DNA of 64,000 bases from Tenacibaculum sp. 190130A14a (lineage in GTDB: Bacteria > Bacteroidota > Bacteroidia > Flavobacteriales > Flavobacteriaceae), in NCBI RefSeq assembly GCF_964048965.1, contig NZ_OZ040189.1, positions 372,001 through 436,000 of the forward strand. The letters run 5' to 3'. This document shows positions 35,775 to 44,264 of the stretch, piece after piece. The notes under the pieces are model-generated. The model ran no database searches. It was given only the letters and a program-made list of their open reading frames with translations, and was not told the origin of the DNA. Both the position numbers and the translations under genes were made by a program. Numbering within the stretch: position 1 is the stretch's first letter; each line of letters opens with the position of its first letter.

Positions 35775-37427
35775 TTATTTAGTGTCTTTTTTGAGTTTAG
35801 AAGCCATTATAAAGGCATTATATGCATTAATGATTTTACCTGATTTGCTCAGTTCAGAAAAAGGTATTTGTTTTTTCTGATTGTTGGTGTCAGAAATAGT
35901 AACAAGAGTGTCATAAGAAGTTCCCGATTTCATGATGATTTCTTTTATTTCACTTGCAGATAATTCTGGGTAATAAGACCATAACAATCCCGCTAAACCA
36001 GATACCATAGGAGCGGCTAAGGAAGTACCTCTAGAAAATTGATATTTGTCGTCTATTTCAGTAGTGTAAATTTTGACTCCTGGAGCGAATACATCTACGG
36101 TTTTTTTACCGTAACTAGAAAAATCTGTCAGCAGGTTTTTGCTTAAATTATAGCCGCTTGCACCAACAGCAATAAAATTATTCACTAGCTCTAAATCCCC
36201 CTGGTGATCTTTTGGGTAATATTCATTTACATCGGTGTTTATGGCGTCATTTCCTGCTCCATGTACTATAAGAACGTTTTTGCTTTCTGCATATTTGATA
36301 GCATCCAGAACCCAGTCTTGATGTAGAGAAAAACGTTTTCCCCAACTCATGTTTATTACTCGTGCACCATTATCTACAGCATATCTAATAGCTAGAGCAA
36401 TATCTTTGTCGTGTTCATCGCCAGAAGCAACCATAACGACAGGCATTATCTTGATGTTGGTAGAGAATCCTTTAGCTCCAATGTTGTTGTTTCTATTAGC
36501 TCCAATAACACCTGAAACAGATATAGAGTGATTAAAGGGAACCTCACCCGAAACATTCGGATTTCCATAAAACTTATCGTTTATGTCGTTTGGATTGTCT
36601 CCAATAACTTCTCGTTCGTTATAGTTTAAGTTTAATGTGGTGTTTAACATACCACCGTACCATTTTTTGTAATGTGTAAGTGTGTTTATTAAATCGGTTT
36701 CTTTGGCGTTTTTTAAAAACTTAGCATGTGTAATTGTAACAGAATCTTTAGCAGTTTTTAGTAAGTTGTTTAAATCTTGAATACTAATGTTTTCTTTTTT
36801 TAAAAGACCTTTTAGACTGTTGTTGGCTGAATCATATTTAGTAATCCATTTGTCAAAATTACCGAGTGTGGTTTTGTATCTTTCAATTTTACTTTCTAAC
36901 TGTTTTTTAGCTTCTAAATAAAGTCTGTGCTCTTTTGATGCATTTTCATCTAGGTCCGTTGAATTCTTTGTTTCAAATTTATGTTGGTATTTTTTTATGA
37001 TTCGTACAATTTCCGAACTTTGATATTTTATGTATTGCCCTTTGGTATTACTTAGGAAATCCCAGCCATTCTTATCGTCAATATATCCGTTTTTATCATC
37101 GTCAATATTATTGTTGGCTATTTCTCCCTTGTTAATCCATATATAACCTTTTAAATCTTCGTGGTCAATATCTAATTTTGTATCAATAACAGCTACAATT
37201 ACCTCTTTTCCTTTTGTTTTACTTAAAAGTCCTGAGTTATATAGCTTATCTAAACTAATACCGGGTATTGTATCTTTTTCAAAATCTTTATGATACCAAC
37301 TTTTTAATTCTTTATTGGAAAGTTTTTTACTTTTAGTTAGTGTGGAGTTATTTTGATTTTCTTGACAAAAGCCGTTACTTAATGTAAGTGTGAAAATAAG
37401 GGTGAGAGCAATTTCTTTGATATTCAT
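35775..37427 (-). CDS. S8 family serine protease (subtilase) with long internal insertion
   Basis: Exported subtilisin-like protease of 550 residues from the ATG at 37427, which gives a clean signal peptide (ending GFCQ); a longer frame starts seven codons upstream. Catalytic residues: Asp82 in AVIDTKLDIDHEDL, His300 in NHSISVSG, oxyanion Asn393 in HGAGN, and Ser469 in GTSLAAP. About 218 residues separate Asp and His, far more than in subtilisin, because of a Lys-rich, helical insertion. The His motif has Ser where Gly is usual (HS rather than HG). No type IX C-terminal sorting domain is seen. Probably periplasmic or outer-membrane associated. Confidence 0.88.
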   Translation of the reverse strand: MNIKEIALTLIFTLTLSNGFCQENQNNSTLTKSKKLSNKELKSWYHKDFEKDTIPGISLDKLYNSGLLSKTKGKEVIVAVIDTKLDIDHEDLKGYIWINKGEIANNNIDDDKNGYIDDKNGWDFLSNTKGQYIKYQSSEIVRIIKKYQHKFETKNSTDLDENASKEHRLYLEAKKQLESKIERYKTTLGNFDKWITKYDSANNSLKGLLKKENISIQDLNNLLKTAKDSVTITHAKFLKNAKETDLINTLTHYKKWYGGMLNTTLNLNYNEREVIGDNPNDINDKFYGNPNVSGEVPFNHSISVSGVIGANRNNNIGAKGFSTNIKIMPVVMVASGDEHDKDIALAIRYAVDNGARVINMSWGKRFSLHQDWVLDAIKYAESKNVLIVHGAGNDAINTDVNEYYPKDHQGDLELVNNFIAVGASGYNLSKNLLTDFSSYGKKTVDVFAPGVKIYTTEIDDKYQFSRGTSLAAPMVSGLAGLLWSYYPELSASEIKEIIMKSGTSYDTLVTISDTNNQKKQIPFSELSKSGKIINAYNAFIMASKLKKDTK

Positions 37428-37473
37428 TTTACAGTTTATTTTAAACATAGCGAATGTAGTTTAAAATAAAAGA

Positions 37474-37519
37474 AAAACCAACTCTTTGACGCTTGTTAAG
37501 TTGTCAAAAAGTTGGTTGT
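37474..37519 (-). terminator. Intrinsic terminator of pruA
   Basis: Stem AACCAACT/AGTTGGTT extended by TTTGAC/GTCAAA after one mismatch, with a T-rich tract on the leftward strand, about 50 bp past the pruA stop. Confidence 0.7.
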
Positions 37520-37570
37520 TTATTATAATATAATCCTATACTTTAATAGTAAAAGTACAGCATAGTTTTT

Positions 37571-39196
37571 TTATCCTAAGAAAGGGTATTTGTAATCTTG
37601 TGGGCTTACAAATGTTTCTTTAATTAACCTTACAGATGTCCAACGTAATAAGTTCTGTGCAGAACCTGCTTTATCATTTGTTCCAGAAGCTCTAGCTCCT
37701 CCAAATGGTTGTTGTCCTACAACCGCACCAGTTGGTTTGTCATTGATATAGAAGTTTCCAGCAGCATTTTCTAAAGCTTTAGATGCTTTTTCAACAATGT
37801 ATCTATCTGTAGAGAAAATTGCACCAGTCAAAGCATATTCTGTAGATTCATCTACTAACTTTAATGAAGCTTCCCATTCTGCATCTTCATAAATATAAAT
37901 AGTAATAACAGGACCAAATAACTCTGTACACATAGTAGCGTATGTTGGAGATTTTGCTACAATTACAGTTGGTTCAATAAAGTATCCTTTCGATTTGTCA
38001 TGACCACCACCAATAATAACATCAGCATCAGCGTCTGCTTTAGCAGCATCGATATAACTTGCAATTTTATCAAAAGAACCTTCATGGATTACAGCATTGA
38101 TAAAGTTGTTGGTATCCTCTGGAGACCCCATTTTTAATTCGCTAGTTTGTGCAACTAAATGTTTCTTTACATCTTCCCACATAGAAGCAGGGATATATGC
38201 ACGAGAAGCAGCTGAACATTTTTGACCTTGGTATTCGAAAGCACCTCTAGTAATTGCTGTAGCAACTTGTAATGGATTTGCTGAATTGTGTGCCCAGATA
38301 AAATCTTTACCTCCTGTTTCACCAACAATTCTTGGGTATGTTTTATAGGTTTCAATATTGTTACCAATTTGTTTCCATAAGTGTTTGAAAACATGGGTAG
38401 ACCCTGTAAAGTGTAATCCAGAAAAATCTGGAGAAGCTAATACAGTATCAGTAATCATTACTGGATCACCATATACAACATTAATTACACCGTCAGGTAA
38501 ACCAGCTTCTTTAAATAAGTCTACAATTACTTGAGCAGAATATGCTTGGTGATCAGATGGTTTCCAAACTACTACATTCCCCATTAAAGCTGCTGCTGCA
38601 GGTAAATTTGCAGCAATAGAAGTAAAGTTAAATGGAGTAATTGCATATACAAAACCTTCTAAAGGTCTGTATTCAACTCTATTCCATATTCCTGGAGCAG
38701 ATTCTGGTTGATCTTTAAAAATTTGAGTCATAAACTCAACATTGAAACGGAAAAAATCAATCATCTCACAAGCAGCATCAATTTCTGCTTGGTGTACATT
38801 TTTAGACTGTGCAATCATCGTTGCAGCATTCATCTTAGCACGGTAAGGACCTGCTAATAACTCAGCAGCTTTTAAAAAGATTGATGCACGTTCCATCCAA
38901 GAAACAGAAGACCATGCTTCTCTAGCGGCTAAAGCTGTTTCAATAGCACTATCTACATGAGATTTATCAGCTGTGTGATATTGCCCAACCACATGTTTAT
39001 GATCATGAGGAGGTGTAATATTTCTTGTATTACCAGTTCTTACTTCTTCACCATTAATGTGCATTGGCACATCAATATTACTGTTAAACATAGATTTGTA
39101 AGTAGCTAACAATTCTTCTCTTTCTGGAGAACCAGGAGCGTATCCTTTCACAGGTTCGTTGACCGCTTTAGGAACATTGAAAAATCCTCTTGTCAT
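37571..39196 (-). CDS. pruA: L-glutamate gamma-semialdehyde dehydrogenase
   Basis: NAD-dependent aldehyde dehydrogenase of 541 residues that oxidises glutamate semialdehyde (from proline via pyrroline-5-carboxylate) to glutamate. Active-site Glu293 (VGETGGKDF) and nucleophile Cys327 (YQGQKCSAASRAY) are present, along with the P5CDH-type EYRPLEGFVYAITPFNFT. This is the stand-alone eukaryote/Bacteroidota-type enzyme, not the PutA fusion. No proline dehydrogenase gene is in the window. A -7 box (TAACTTTG) lies 41-48 bp upstream of the ATG. Confidence 0.95.
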   Translation of the reverse strand: MTRGFFNVPKAVNEPVKGYAPGSPEREELLATYKSMFNSNIDVPMHINGEEVRTGNTRNITPPHDHKHVVGQYHTADKSHVDSAIETALAAREAWSSVSWMERASIFLKAAELLAGPYRAKMNAATMIAQSKNVHQAEIDAACEMIDFFRFNVEFMTQIFKDQPESAPGIWNRVEYRPLEGFVYAITPFNFTSIAANLPAAAALMGNVVVWKPSDHQAYSAQVIVDLFKEAGLPDGVINVVYGDPVMITDTVLASPDFSGLHFTGSTHVFKHLWKQIGNNIETYKTYPRIVGETGGKDFIWAHNSANPLQVATAITRGAFEYQGQKCSAASRAYIPASMWEDVKKHLVAQTSELKMGSPEDTNNFINAVIHEGSFDKIASYIDAAKADADADVIIGGGHDKSKGYFIEPTVIVAKSPTYATMCTELFGPVITIYIYEDAEWEASLKLVDESTEYALTGAIFSTDRYIVEKASKALENAAGNFYINDKPTGAVVGQQPFGGARASGTNDKAGSAQNLLRWTSVRLIKETFVSPQDYKYPFLG

Positions 39197-39236
39197 TTTG
39201 TATGTTGTTTGTTAAATTAAATTTACTTTTGGAAGA

Positions 39237-39244
39237 CAAAGTTA
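39237..39244 (-). promoter_or_regulatory. -7 box for pruA
   Basis: TAACTTTG on the leftward strand, 41-48 bp before the ATG at 39196. Confidence 0.45.
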
Positions 39245-39306
39245 AGTTTATTTTTAGTAATGACCTGACGATTTTTACGTCTATATTTAGCAAATTGAAA
39301 TACTTT

Positions 39307-39990
39307 ATGTGCACGGTAACTTATTTGCCCTTAGGAAATAACAATTTTATACTAACCTCTAATAGAGATGAAGATCCAAATAGAAAAACAATTCCGCCAA
39401 AGGAATATCTTGAAGATACAGTAAAACTGACCTATCCAAAAGATGAATTGGCAGGGGGAACTTGGATTGGTCTTAGTGAAAAAAATAGACTTATTTGCTT
39501 GTTAAATGGAGGCTTTACAAAACACCAAAGAAAAGAATCTTATCGTATGAGTAGAGGGGTTATTGTAAAAGAATTATTAAAAGTAGAGAACCCAGTTGAA
39601 ATCATCAATCACTTCGATTTTGATGGGATTGAGCCGTTTACCATTGTATTGGTAGATTGGAAAAAAGAATTAAAGGCGTACGAATTAGTTTGGGATGGAG
39701 ACGTAAGACATTTTCAAGAATTAGGAGAAGAACCAAAAATTTGGTCGTCGTCAACTTTATATACAGAAGAAGTTAAGCAATTGCGCAGAGAGTGGTTTGC
39801 CGAATGGGTTGAGGAAAATTCAAGCTTTCAACAAGAAGAAATAGTGAAATTTCATCAAGATGAAACTAAAGGAAACTCTGAAATTTCATTAAAAATGAAG
39901 CGTTCCAGAGTTGAAACCGTAAGTGTTACTTCTGTATCTAAAACTGAAGAAGAAGTATCATTAAAATACTATGATTTAATTCCTGCCTAG
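39307..39990 (+). CDS. NRDE family protein (TANGO2-like, Ntn-hydrolase fold)
   Basis: Protein of 227 residues from the ATG at 39307. This start exposes Cys2 (MCTVTYLP), the conserved N-terminal nucleophile of the NRDE/TANGO2 family, followed by the name-giving NRDE at 19-22. The frame continues upstream to 39190 but that would bury the cysteine and overlap pruA. TATATTTA at 39282-39289 is one base off the -7 consensus. The enzymatic role is unknown; TANGO2 relatives have been linked to haem handling in eukaryotes. It converges on the DUF3667 gene with 2 bp between. Confidence 0.83.
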   Translation: MCTVTYLPLGNNNFILTSNRDEDPNRKTIPPKEYLEDTVKLTYPKDELAGGTWIGLSEKNRLICLLNGGFTKHQRKESYRMSRGVIVKELLKVENPVEIINHFDFDGIEPFTIVLVDWKKELKAYELVWDGDVRHFQELGEEPKIWSSSTLYTEEVKQLRREWFAEWVEENSSFQQEEIVKFHQDETKGNSEISLKMKRSRVETVSVTSVSKTEEEVSLKYYDLIPA

Positions 39991-39992
39991 TT

Positions 39993-41102
39993 TTAAGAAA
40001 TTAAAAAAGCAACAAAAGAAATTACTACAACTCCTATAGCTGCTAGCGTAATAAAAACAGTGTTTACAAACCAATATTTTATAAAGGTTTTAATATAGCC
40101 TTGGTTGTAAAATTTTTTCATTGCTAAATAAAGGTATACAAGAAAGGCGATACTAAATACCCACCAAGCATTTTCATTGTGATTTATGTTGTAGATGAGT
40201 AAGAAAATGGTTAATAAAATGAAGAATACCGTTTGGGTATGAAATACAAAAACAAGGTGTTCAACATAGGTGAATTTTCTTCTGATATAAATAAACTTAA
40301 TAAACAAAGTGAAAATTGGGAGCAATATAAATAACGAAACAGAAGCATAAGAAATAAGTTGTTTTAAGAAGGCTTTTCCGTTGGAATTTTCCCATGAGTT
40401 AATTACGTTTACCCTTGTGTAGAGAAACTTGTTAAAAAAGGTTTTTTCAATCTTTAAACTGTCCAGTGCAGTTTGAGTAGCTATGCGTGGGTTTTCATAT
40501 TGAAACCTCTTCATTCTTGAGATGCTAGATCCAAAATTAAAGTTAAGATTTTTGTTGTTTCCTTGTTTTAAAGCTGTGGAGTCAAGCTGAGGTATAAATT
40601 TTGTGATTTGTTTTTTGGTGGTTGAGTCAACACCTTTTAGTGTTTCGTTTAAGCCAGCTTTAATAGCATTATTAATCGAATCCAGTTCCTGTTGTGTTAG
40701 GTCTTTTGTAGGTTCGTTAAAACTAATTTGTTTTGGAGCCGTGTCATTGTTTAAGTCAGTGAAATTTTGATAGGTGTTTATGAGTCCTAAAACTAAAAAG
40801 AACAAGATAGAAACGGTTAGGTAAAATCGAAAAGGATTCGTGTATCTAACGCGTTTACCTTCGATATAGTTTTTAGAAACTTTACCAGGAGAAATTAATA
40901 AAGGGATAATGGTTTTCCAAAATTTCGCATCCCAAGAGAAAAAGCCATTAAAAACTTCTTTTACAAAGCTTACAAAGGTAATTTTAGATCCTTTGTTTTT
41001 TTGCCCGCATTCGGGGCAAAATTTTTCTTCTTTAGTAAACGGGTATCCACAATTTAAGCAGTTTGGGTCCTTGTAAAGGACTACGCTTTTCTTTTTGATC
41101 AT
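39993..41102 (-). CDS. DUF3667 membrane protein with N-terminal zinc ribbon
   Basis: Protein of 369 residues: an N-terminal zinc ribbon (CLNCGYPFTKEEKFCPECG, two CxxC pairs at about 16-34), the DUF3667 core (WDAKFWKTIIPLLISPGKVSKNYI, then GKRVRYTNPFRFY), a transmembrane helix, a polar extracytoplasmic segment (about 115-235), and four further hydrophobic helices. Function unknown. Its ATG overlaps the apaG stop by one base, so it is translated from the same message. Its place behind the T9SS plug protein and apaG may be only operon convenience. Confidence 0.83.
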   Translation of the reverse strand: MIKKKSVVLYKDPNCLNCGYPFTKEEKFCPECGQKNKGSKITFVSFVKEVFNGFFSWDAKFWKTIIPLLISPGKVSKNYIEGKRVRYTNPFRFYLTVSILFFLVLGLINTYQNFTDLNNDTAPKQISFNEPTKDLTQQELDSINNAIKAGLNETLKGVDSTTKKQITKFIPQLDSTALKQGNNKNLNFNFGSSISRMKRFQYENPRIATQTALDSLKIEKTFFNKFLYTRVNVINSWENSNGKAFLKQLISYASVSLFILLPIFTLFIKFIYIRRKFTYVEHLVFVFHTQTVFFILLTIFLLIYNINHNENAWWVFSIAFLVYLYLAMKKFYNQGYIKTFIKYWFVNTVFITLAAIGVVVISFVAFLIS

Positions 41103-41488
41103 TAGTTAAGAGTGGGAGTTGAAGTTAGTTGAAAAGTTGGGATAGTAACCAAAAATTCTTCTTTAGTATTTATGTTTAACATTTTATAATTTCCTTTCAT
41201 AGCACCTGTTGAAGAGATTAGAAAACAATTGGACCTATAATTGTACGTGTCTTTAGGTAATAACACGGGAGTCTCACCAACAACACCTTCTCCTTCAACA
41301 AACTCTGTAGTGTTTAACGCATCAAAAATAGTCCAAAACCGTTCTAAAAGTTTTACTGTTTCCTTTGACTTGTTTTCAATCATAATATAATAGCTAAAAG
41401 CAAAGTATTTGCGATGACCACGAATCATAGCTCCGTTGTAAACGGTCTTTACAGAAATTTTTATGCCTTTAGTTATTTGTTGAAACAT
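41102..41488 (-). CDS. apaG: ApaG domain protein
   Basis: A 128-residue single-domain ApaG protein (fibronectin-III-like fold) from the ATG at 41488, giving the usual MFQQITKGIKISVKT opening. The longer frame to 41569 would overlap the T9SS gene and add non-conserved residues. Characteristic strands RGHRKYFAFSYYIMIEN and GEGVVGETPVLLPKDTYNY are clear. ApaG has been linked to Co2+/Mg2+ efflux and to nucleotide metabolism, with no settled activity. Middle gene of a three-gene unit: 43 bp after the plug gene and one-base overlap with DUF3667. Confidence 0.9.
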   Translation of the reverse strand: MFQQITKGIKISVKTVYNGAMIRGHRKYFAFSYYIMIENKSKETVKLLERFWTIFDALNTTEFVEGEGVVGETPVLLPKDTYNYRSNCFLISSTGAMKGNYKMLNINTKEEFLVTIPTFQLTSTPTLN

Positions 41489-41531
41489 ACCATAAAAATA
41501 AAGGTTTTTTAGGTTTATTCCAACACTAGAG

Positions 41532-42749
41532 CTATCGATTTTGGTTGAAATAGCCATTTCCAACACCAATTACTCTATCATAAATGCCTCCAAAAGGTTT
41601 GTAGTAGATAATGGCTGTGTATTCATTTTCAGTTTGATAGAATGATCCACTAAGCTCAATGGTGTTTAATATATTATTCTTGTCAACGGTTACATAATTG
41701 TAGTTATAAAATCCCTGTTTGAATAAAATTCGTGCTTCATAGAGTTTAGTTTTTGGGTTGTACCACATCTTGTTTTCTTCTGTAAGCTCGTAATTGTTAA
41801 AAGCACCATAAACGTAAATGTCTTTATTTTCAAAAGGTTCAAAAAGATCAAATGAAAAATGAACCATAGAGTAATCAGCTTCTGTATTGTTGTCATTGCC
41901 CTCCACTGTTCTTACTACAAATTGTCCATTTATGTCAGGGTTGTAGGAATATATTTTATCTACCCTAGGTTCATCTGTAAAAAGATAAGAATGGTAAATA
42001 TCCTGCAATTCAGTTTTTCCAATATTAAAATTGGTATTTCGAATTTGCTTGCTGTCAAAATTTAGAAATTCATTTCCACCCCAAAAATTAGTTTTTACGG
42101 TATGATTGTATACTAGTTGGTTTGGTTTAATAAAAACGGGCTCTATATTTTTAATGACAGTATTCCAGTTATGGTTTTGAAAAAGTACAGCATTGATTTC
42201 CTGTGAAGGGGTGTTTATGTTTAAACCATTGTGGTTCACTGTAAACTGAACAGTTTGTTGTGTGTTGTTAGTGCTTGCGTTTCTGCTAGGGTATACAGCT
42301 ACTCCTACAGTTGTTAAATCTTCATAAAAAACACAACGACGAGTAAAAACTACATTGTAATCTTCGTCAATTACAGAAACAAGATAATTACCACTTTTGG
42401 TAATAATGGTATTCTGATTAGGAAGATCTACACTGTAATGGGTGTAGTTTTGTAGTGTGTTAAAAGAATTGGTAACATTGATGATTTCGATTTGCTCAAA
42501 TCCATTAATATATTGATTGGTAGCAAGACTACTTGGTTTCCAATCATGAGTCATGTGCTCAATTTTATATTGATATTCTTTGCTGTCAGCATCTAAGTCA
42601 TCAAAAGACAATTCGAGTACTTGGCCTAAACGTACAATAGGTGTGTATTGGTTTTGGGCGTGTTTTGGTTTGAATTGAATTGTTTTGATGTTTTGCGAAA
42701 AAGCAACTCCACTAAGCCAAAATAATACGTAAACAAAATTTTTAATCAT
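41532..42749 (-). CDS. Type IX secretion system plug protein (DUF5103)
   Basis: Exported protein of 405 residues from the ATG at 42749, which opens a clean signal peptide (ending GVAFSQ); a longer frame starts eight codons upstream. The sequence follows the DUF5103 pattern (IKTIQFKP, PIVRLGQVLELSFDDLDAD, then YQYKIEHMTHDWKPS). This family was identified as the Plug that closes the periplasmic side of the SprA translocon in flavobacterial type IX secretion. No catalytic motif. It implies a working T9SS in this organism, the rest of which is outside the window. A TACTTTTG box lies only 6 bp before the ATG. Confidence 0.85.
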   Translation of the reverse strand: MIKNFVYVLFWLSGVAFSQNIKTIQFKPKHAQNQYTPIVRLGQVLELSFDDLDADSKEYQYKIEHMTHDWKPSSLATNQYINGFEQIEIINVTNSFNTLQNYTHYSVDLPNQNTIITKSGNYLVSVIDEDYNVVFTRRCVFYEDLTTVGVAVYPSRNASTNNTQQTVQFTVNHNGLNINTPSQEINAVLFQNHNWNTVIKNIEPVFIKPNQLVYNHTVKTNFWGGNEFLNFDSKQIRNTNFNIGKTELQDIYHSYLFTDEPRVDKIYSYNPDINGQFVVRTVEGNDNNTEADYSMVHFSFDLFEPFENKDIYVYGAFNNYELTEENKMWYNPKTKLYEARILFKQGFYNYNYVTVDKNNILNTIELSGSFYQTENEYTAIIYYKPFGGIYDRVIGVGNGYFNQNR

Positions 42750-42754
42750 AAAAA

Positions 42755-42762
42755 CAAAAGTA
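42755..42762 (-). promoter_or_regulatory. -7 box immediately before the T9SS plug gene
   Basis: TACTTTTG on the leftward strand, 6 bp before the ATG at 42749; if used, the transcript would be nearly leaderless, and the longer frame starting at 42773 would be excluded. Confidence 0.35.
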
Positions 42763-42866
42763 TCAAAATACACGCCAAAGACAAATTATTTATTTAGAAC
42801 AATTATAAATAAAAGAGAGTAGAAAAGATAAAAAACCAAATGCTTAATTTAAAATTTCAAAATCTG

Positions 42867-42874
42867 TAAATTTG
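42867..42874 (+). promoter_or_regulatory. -7 box for the nqr operon
   Basis: TAAATTTG matches TAnnTTTG, 34 bp before the nqrA ATG at 42909. No clear -33 TTG. Confidence 0.5.
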
Positions 42875-42908
42875 CGTGTTTTTTTAGAAAATCAAATAAA
42901 TAGTTACT

Positions 42909-44261
42909 ATGTCAAAAGACATCCGTATAAAGAAGGGGCTTGATATAAAGCTCGTTGGCGAAGCAGAACAGGTAACTACCGAACTTTCCCTTGGTAGTGT
43001 TTTTGCTGTAAAGCCTAGTGATTTTCACGGCGTAATTCCAAAAATTTTAGCAAAAGAAGGTACTGAAGTAAAAGCAGGTCAAGCACTTTTCCATGATAAG
43101 GGTGATGAGCGTGTTTTATTTGCTAGTCCGGTAAGTGGTAAGGTTTCTGAAATCGTTCGTGGAGCTCGTAGAAAAGTTTTAGCAATTAAGATTACTGCTG
43201 ATGGTAAGCAGGAATACAAAGATTTTGGAAAGGTTGAGGTAGATTCAATGTCTGGAGAAGAAGTGAAGAATCACTTGTTTACTTCAGGTTGTTGGCCTTT
43301 TGTAAAGCAACGTCCGTATGATGTTGTGGCAAACCCAAACCAAGCACCAAAAGCAATTTTTGTATCTGCGTACGCTAGTGCACCTTTAGCAGCTGATTAT
43401 GATTATGCTTTAAAAGGTAAAGAGGCTGAGTTACAAGCGGCATTAACAGCATTAACCAAGTTAACTGAAGGTAAAGTTCATGTGTCTATTGCAAAGAATT
43501 CAACATTATCTCCATTCAAGGATTTAAAAGGAATTGAGTTGCATAAGGTTTCTGGGCCACACCCAGTAGGAAATGTAAGTACTCAAATAGCGCAAATCGA
43601 TCCTATCAATAAAGGAGAAGTTGTGTGGGTAGTTAGTCCTCAAGACTTAGTAGTAATGGGAGAATTATTCTTAACAGGGAAATTCAATGCTACTAGAACA
43701 ATTGCATTAGCAGGTTCTAAATTTAACAAGCCACAATATGTAACCGCAGTAGCAGGAGCTCAAATTGGGGATCTAGTAAAAGGAAACTTAGAGCAAGAAA
43801 ATGCACGTGTAATTAGTGGTAATGTATTGAGTGGAGAGCAAGTTGGTGAAAATGATTTCTTAGGGTACTATGAGAACATAGTTACTGCTATTCCTGAAGG
43901 AAACGATTATGAATTATTTGGATGGAATAAGCCAGTTTTTGATAAAGTTTCTACATCAAGAGCATTTACATTCTCTTGGATGAATCCGAAGAAAAAATAC
44001 GATTTAAATACAAATACTAACGGAGAACATAGAGCATTTGTGGTTACTGGTTCTTATGAAGAAGTATTTCCATTAGATATCTATCCGTTGCAATTATTAA
44101 AAGCTTGTATGTATAAAGACCTTGACGAAATGGAAGGGTTAGGAGCTTATGAAGTTGCACCAGAAGATTTTGCGTTAACAGAATTTATTTGTGTATCTAA
44201 ACAACCTCACCAAAAGATAATTCGTGAAGGATTAGATTTAATGAGAGAAGAATTAGGATAA
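42909..44261 (+). CDS. nqrA: Na+-translocating NADH:quinone reductase subunit A
   Basis: Cytoplasmic/peripheral subunit of 450 residues, first gene of a six-gene nqr operon. It has the NqrA/RnfC-type N-terminal domain (KPSDFHGVIPKILAKEGTEVKAGQALF) and the long C-terminal region with GLGAYEVAPEDFALTEFICVS. NqrA contributes to the quinone-binding end of the pump. The spacing to nqrB is 3 bp. The complex oxidises NADH, reduces ubiquinone or menaquinone, and exports Na+, providing a sodium gradient typical of marine bacteria. Confidence 0.97.
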   Translation: MSKDIRIKKGLDIKLVGEAEQVTTELSLGSVFAVKPSDFHGVIPKILAKEGTEVKAGQALFHDKGDERVLFASPVSGKVSEIVRGARRKVLAIKITADGKQEYKDFGKVEVDSMSGEEVKNHLFTSGCWPFVKQRPYDVVANPNQAPKAIFVSAYASAPLAADYDYALKGKEAELQAALTALTKLTEGKVHVSIAKNSTLSPFKDLKGIELHKVSGPHPVGNVSTQIAQIDPINKGEVVWVVSPQDLVVMGELFLTGKFNATRTIALAGSKFNKPQYVTAVAGAQIGDLVKGNLEQENARVISGNVLSGEQVGENDFLGYYENIVTAIPEGNDYELFGWNKPVFDKVSTSRAFTFSWMNPKKKYDLNTNTNGEHRAFVVTGSYEEVFPLDIYPLQLLKACMYKDLDEMEGLGAYEVAPEDFALTEFICVSKQPHQKIIREGLDLMREELG

Positions 44262-44264
44262 GAT

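Noticed and set aside
39190..39306. Upstream extension of the NRDE gene
   Set aside because: It would hide the conserved N-terminal cysteine and overlap pruA.
41489..41569. N-terminal extension of apaG
   Set aside because: It overlaps the T9SS plug gene and is not family-like; ATG 41488 gives the standard ApaG start.
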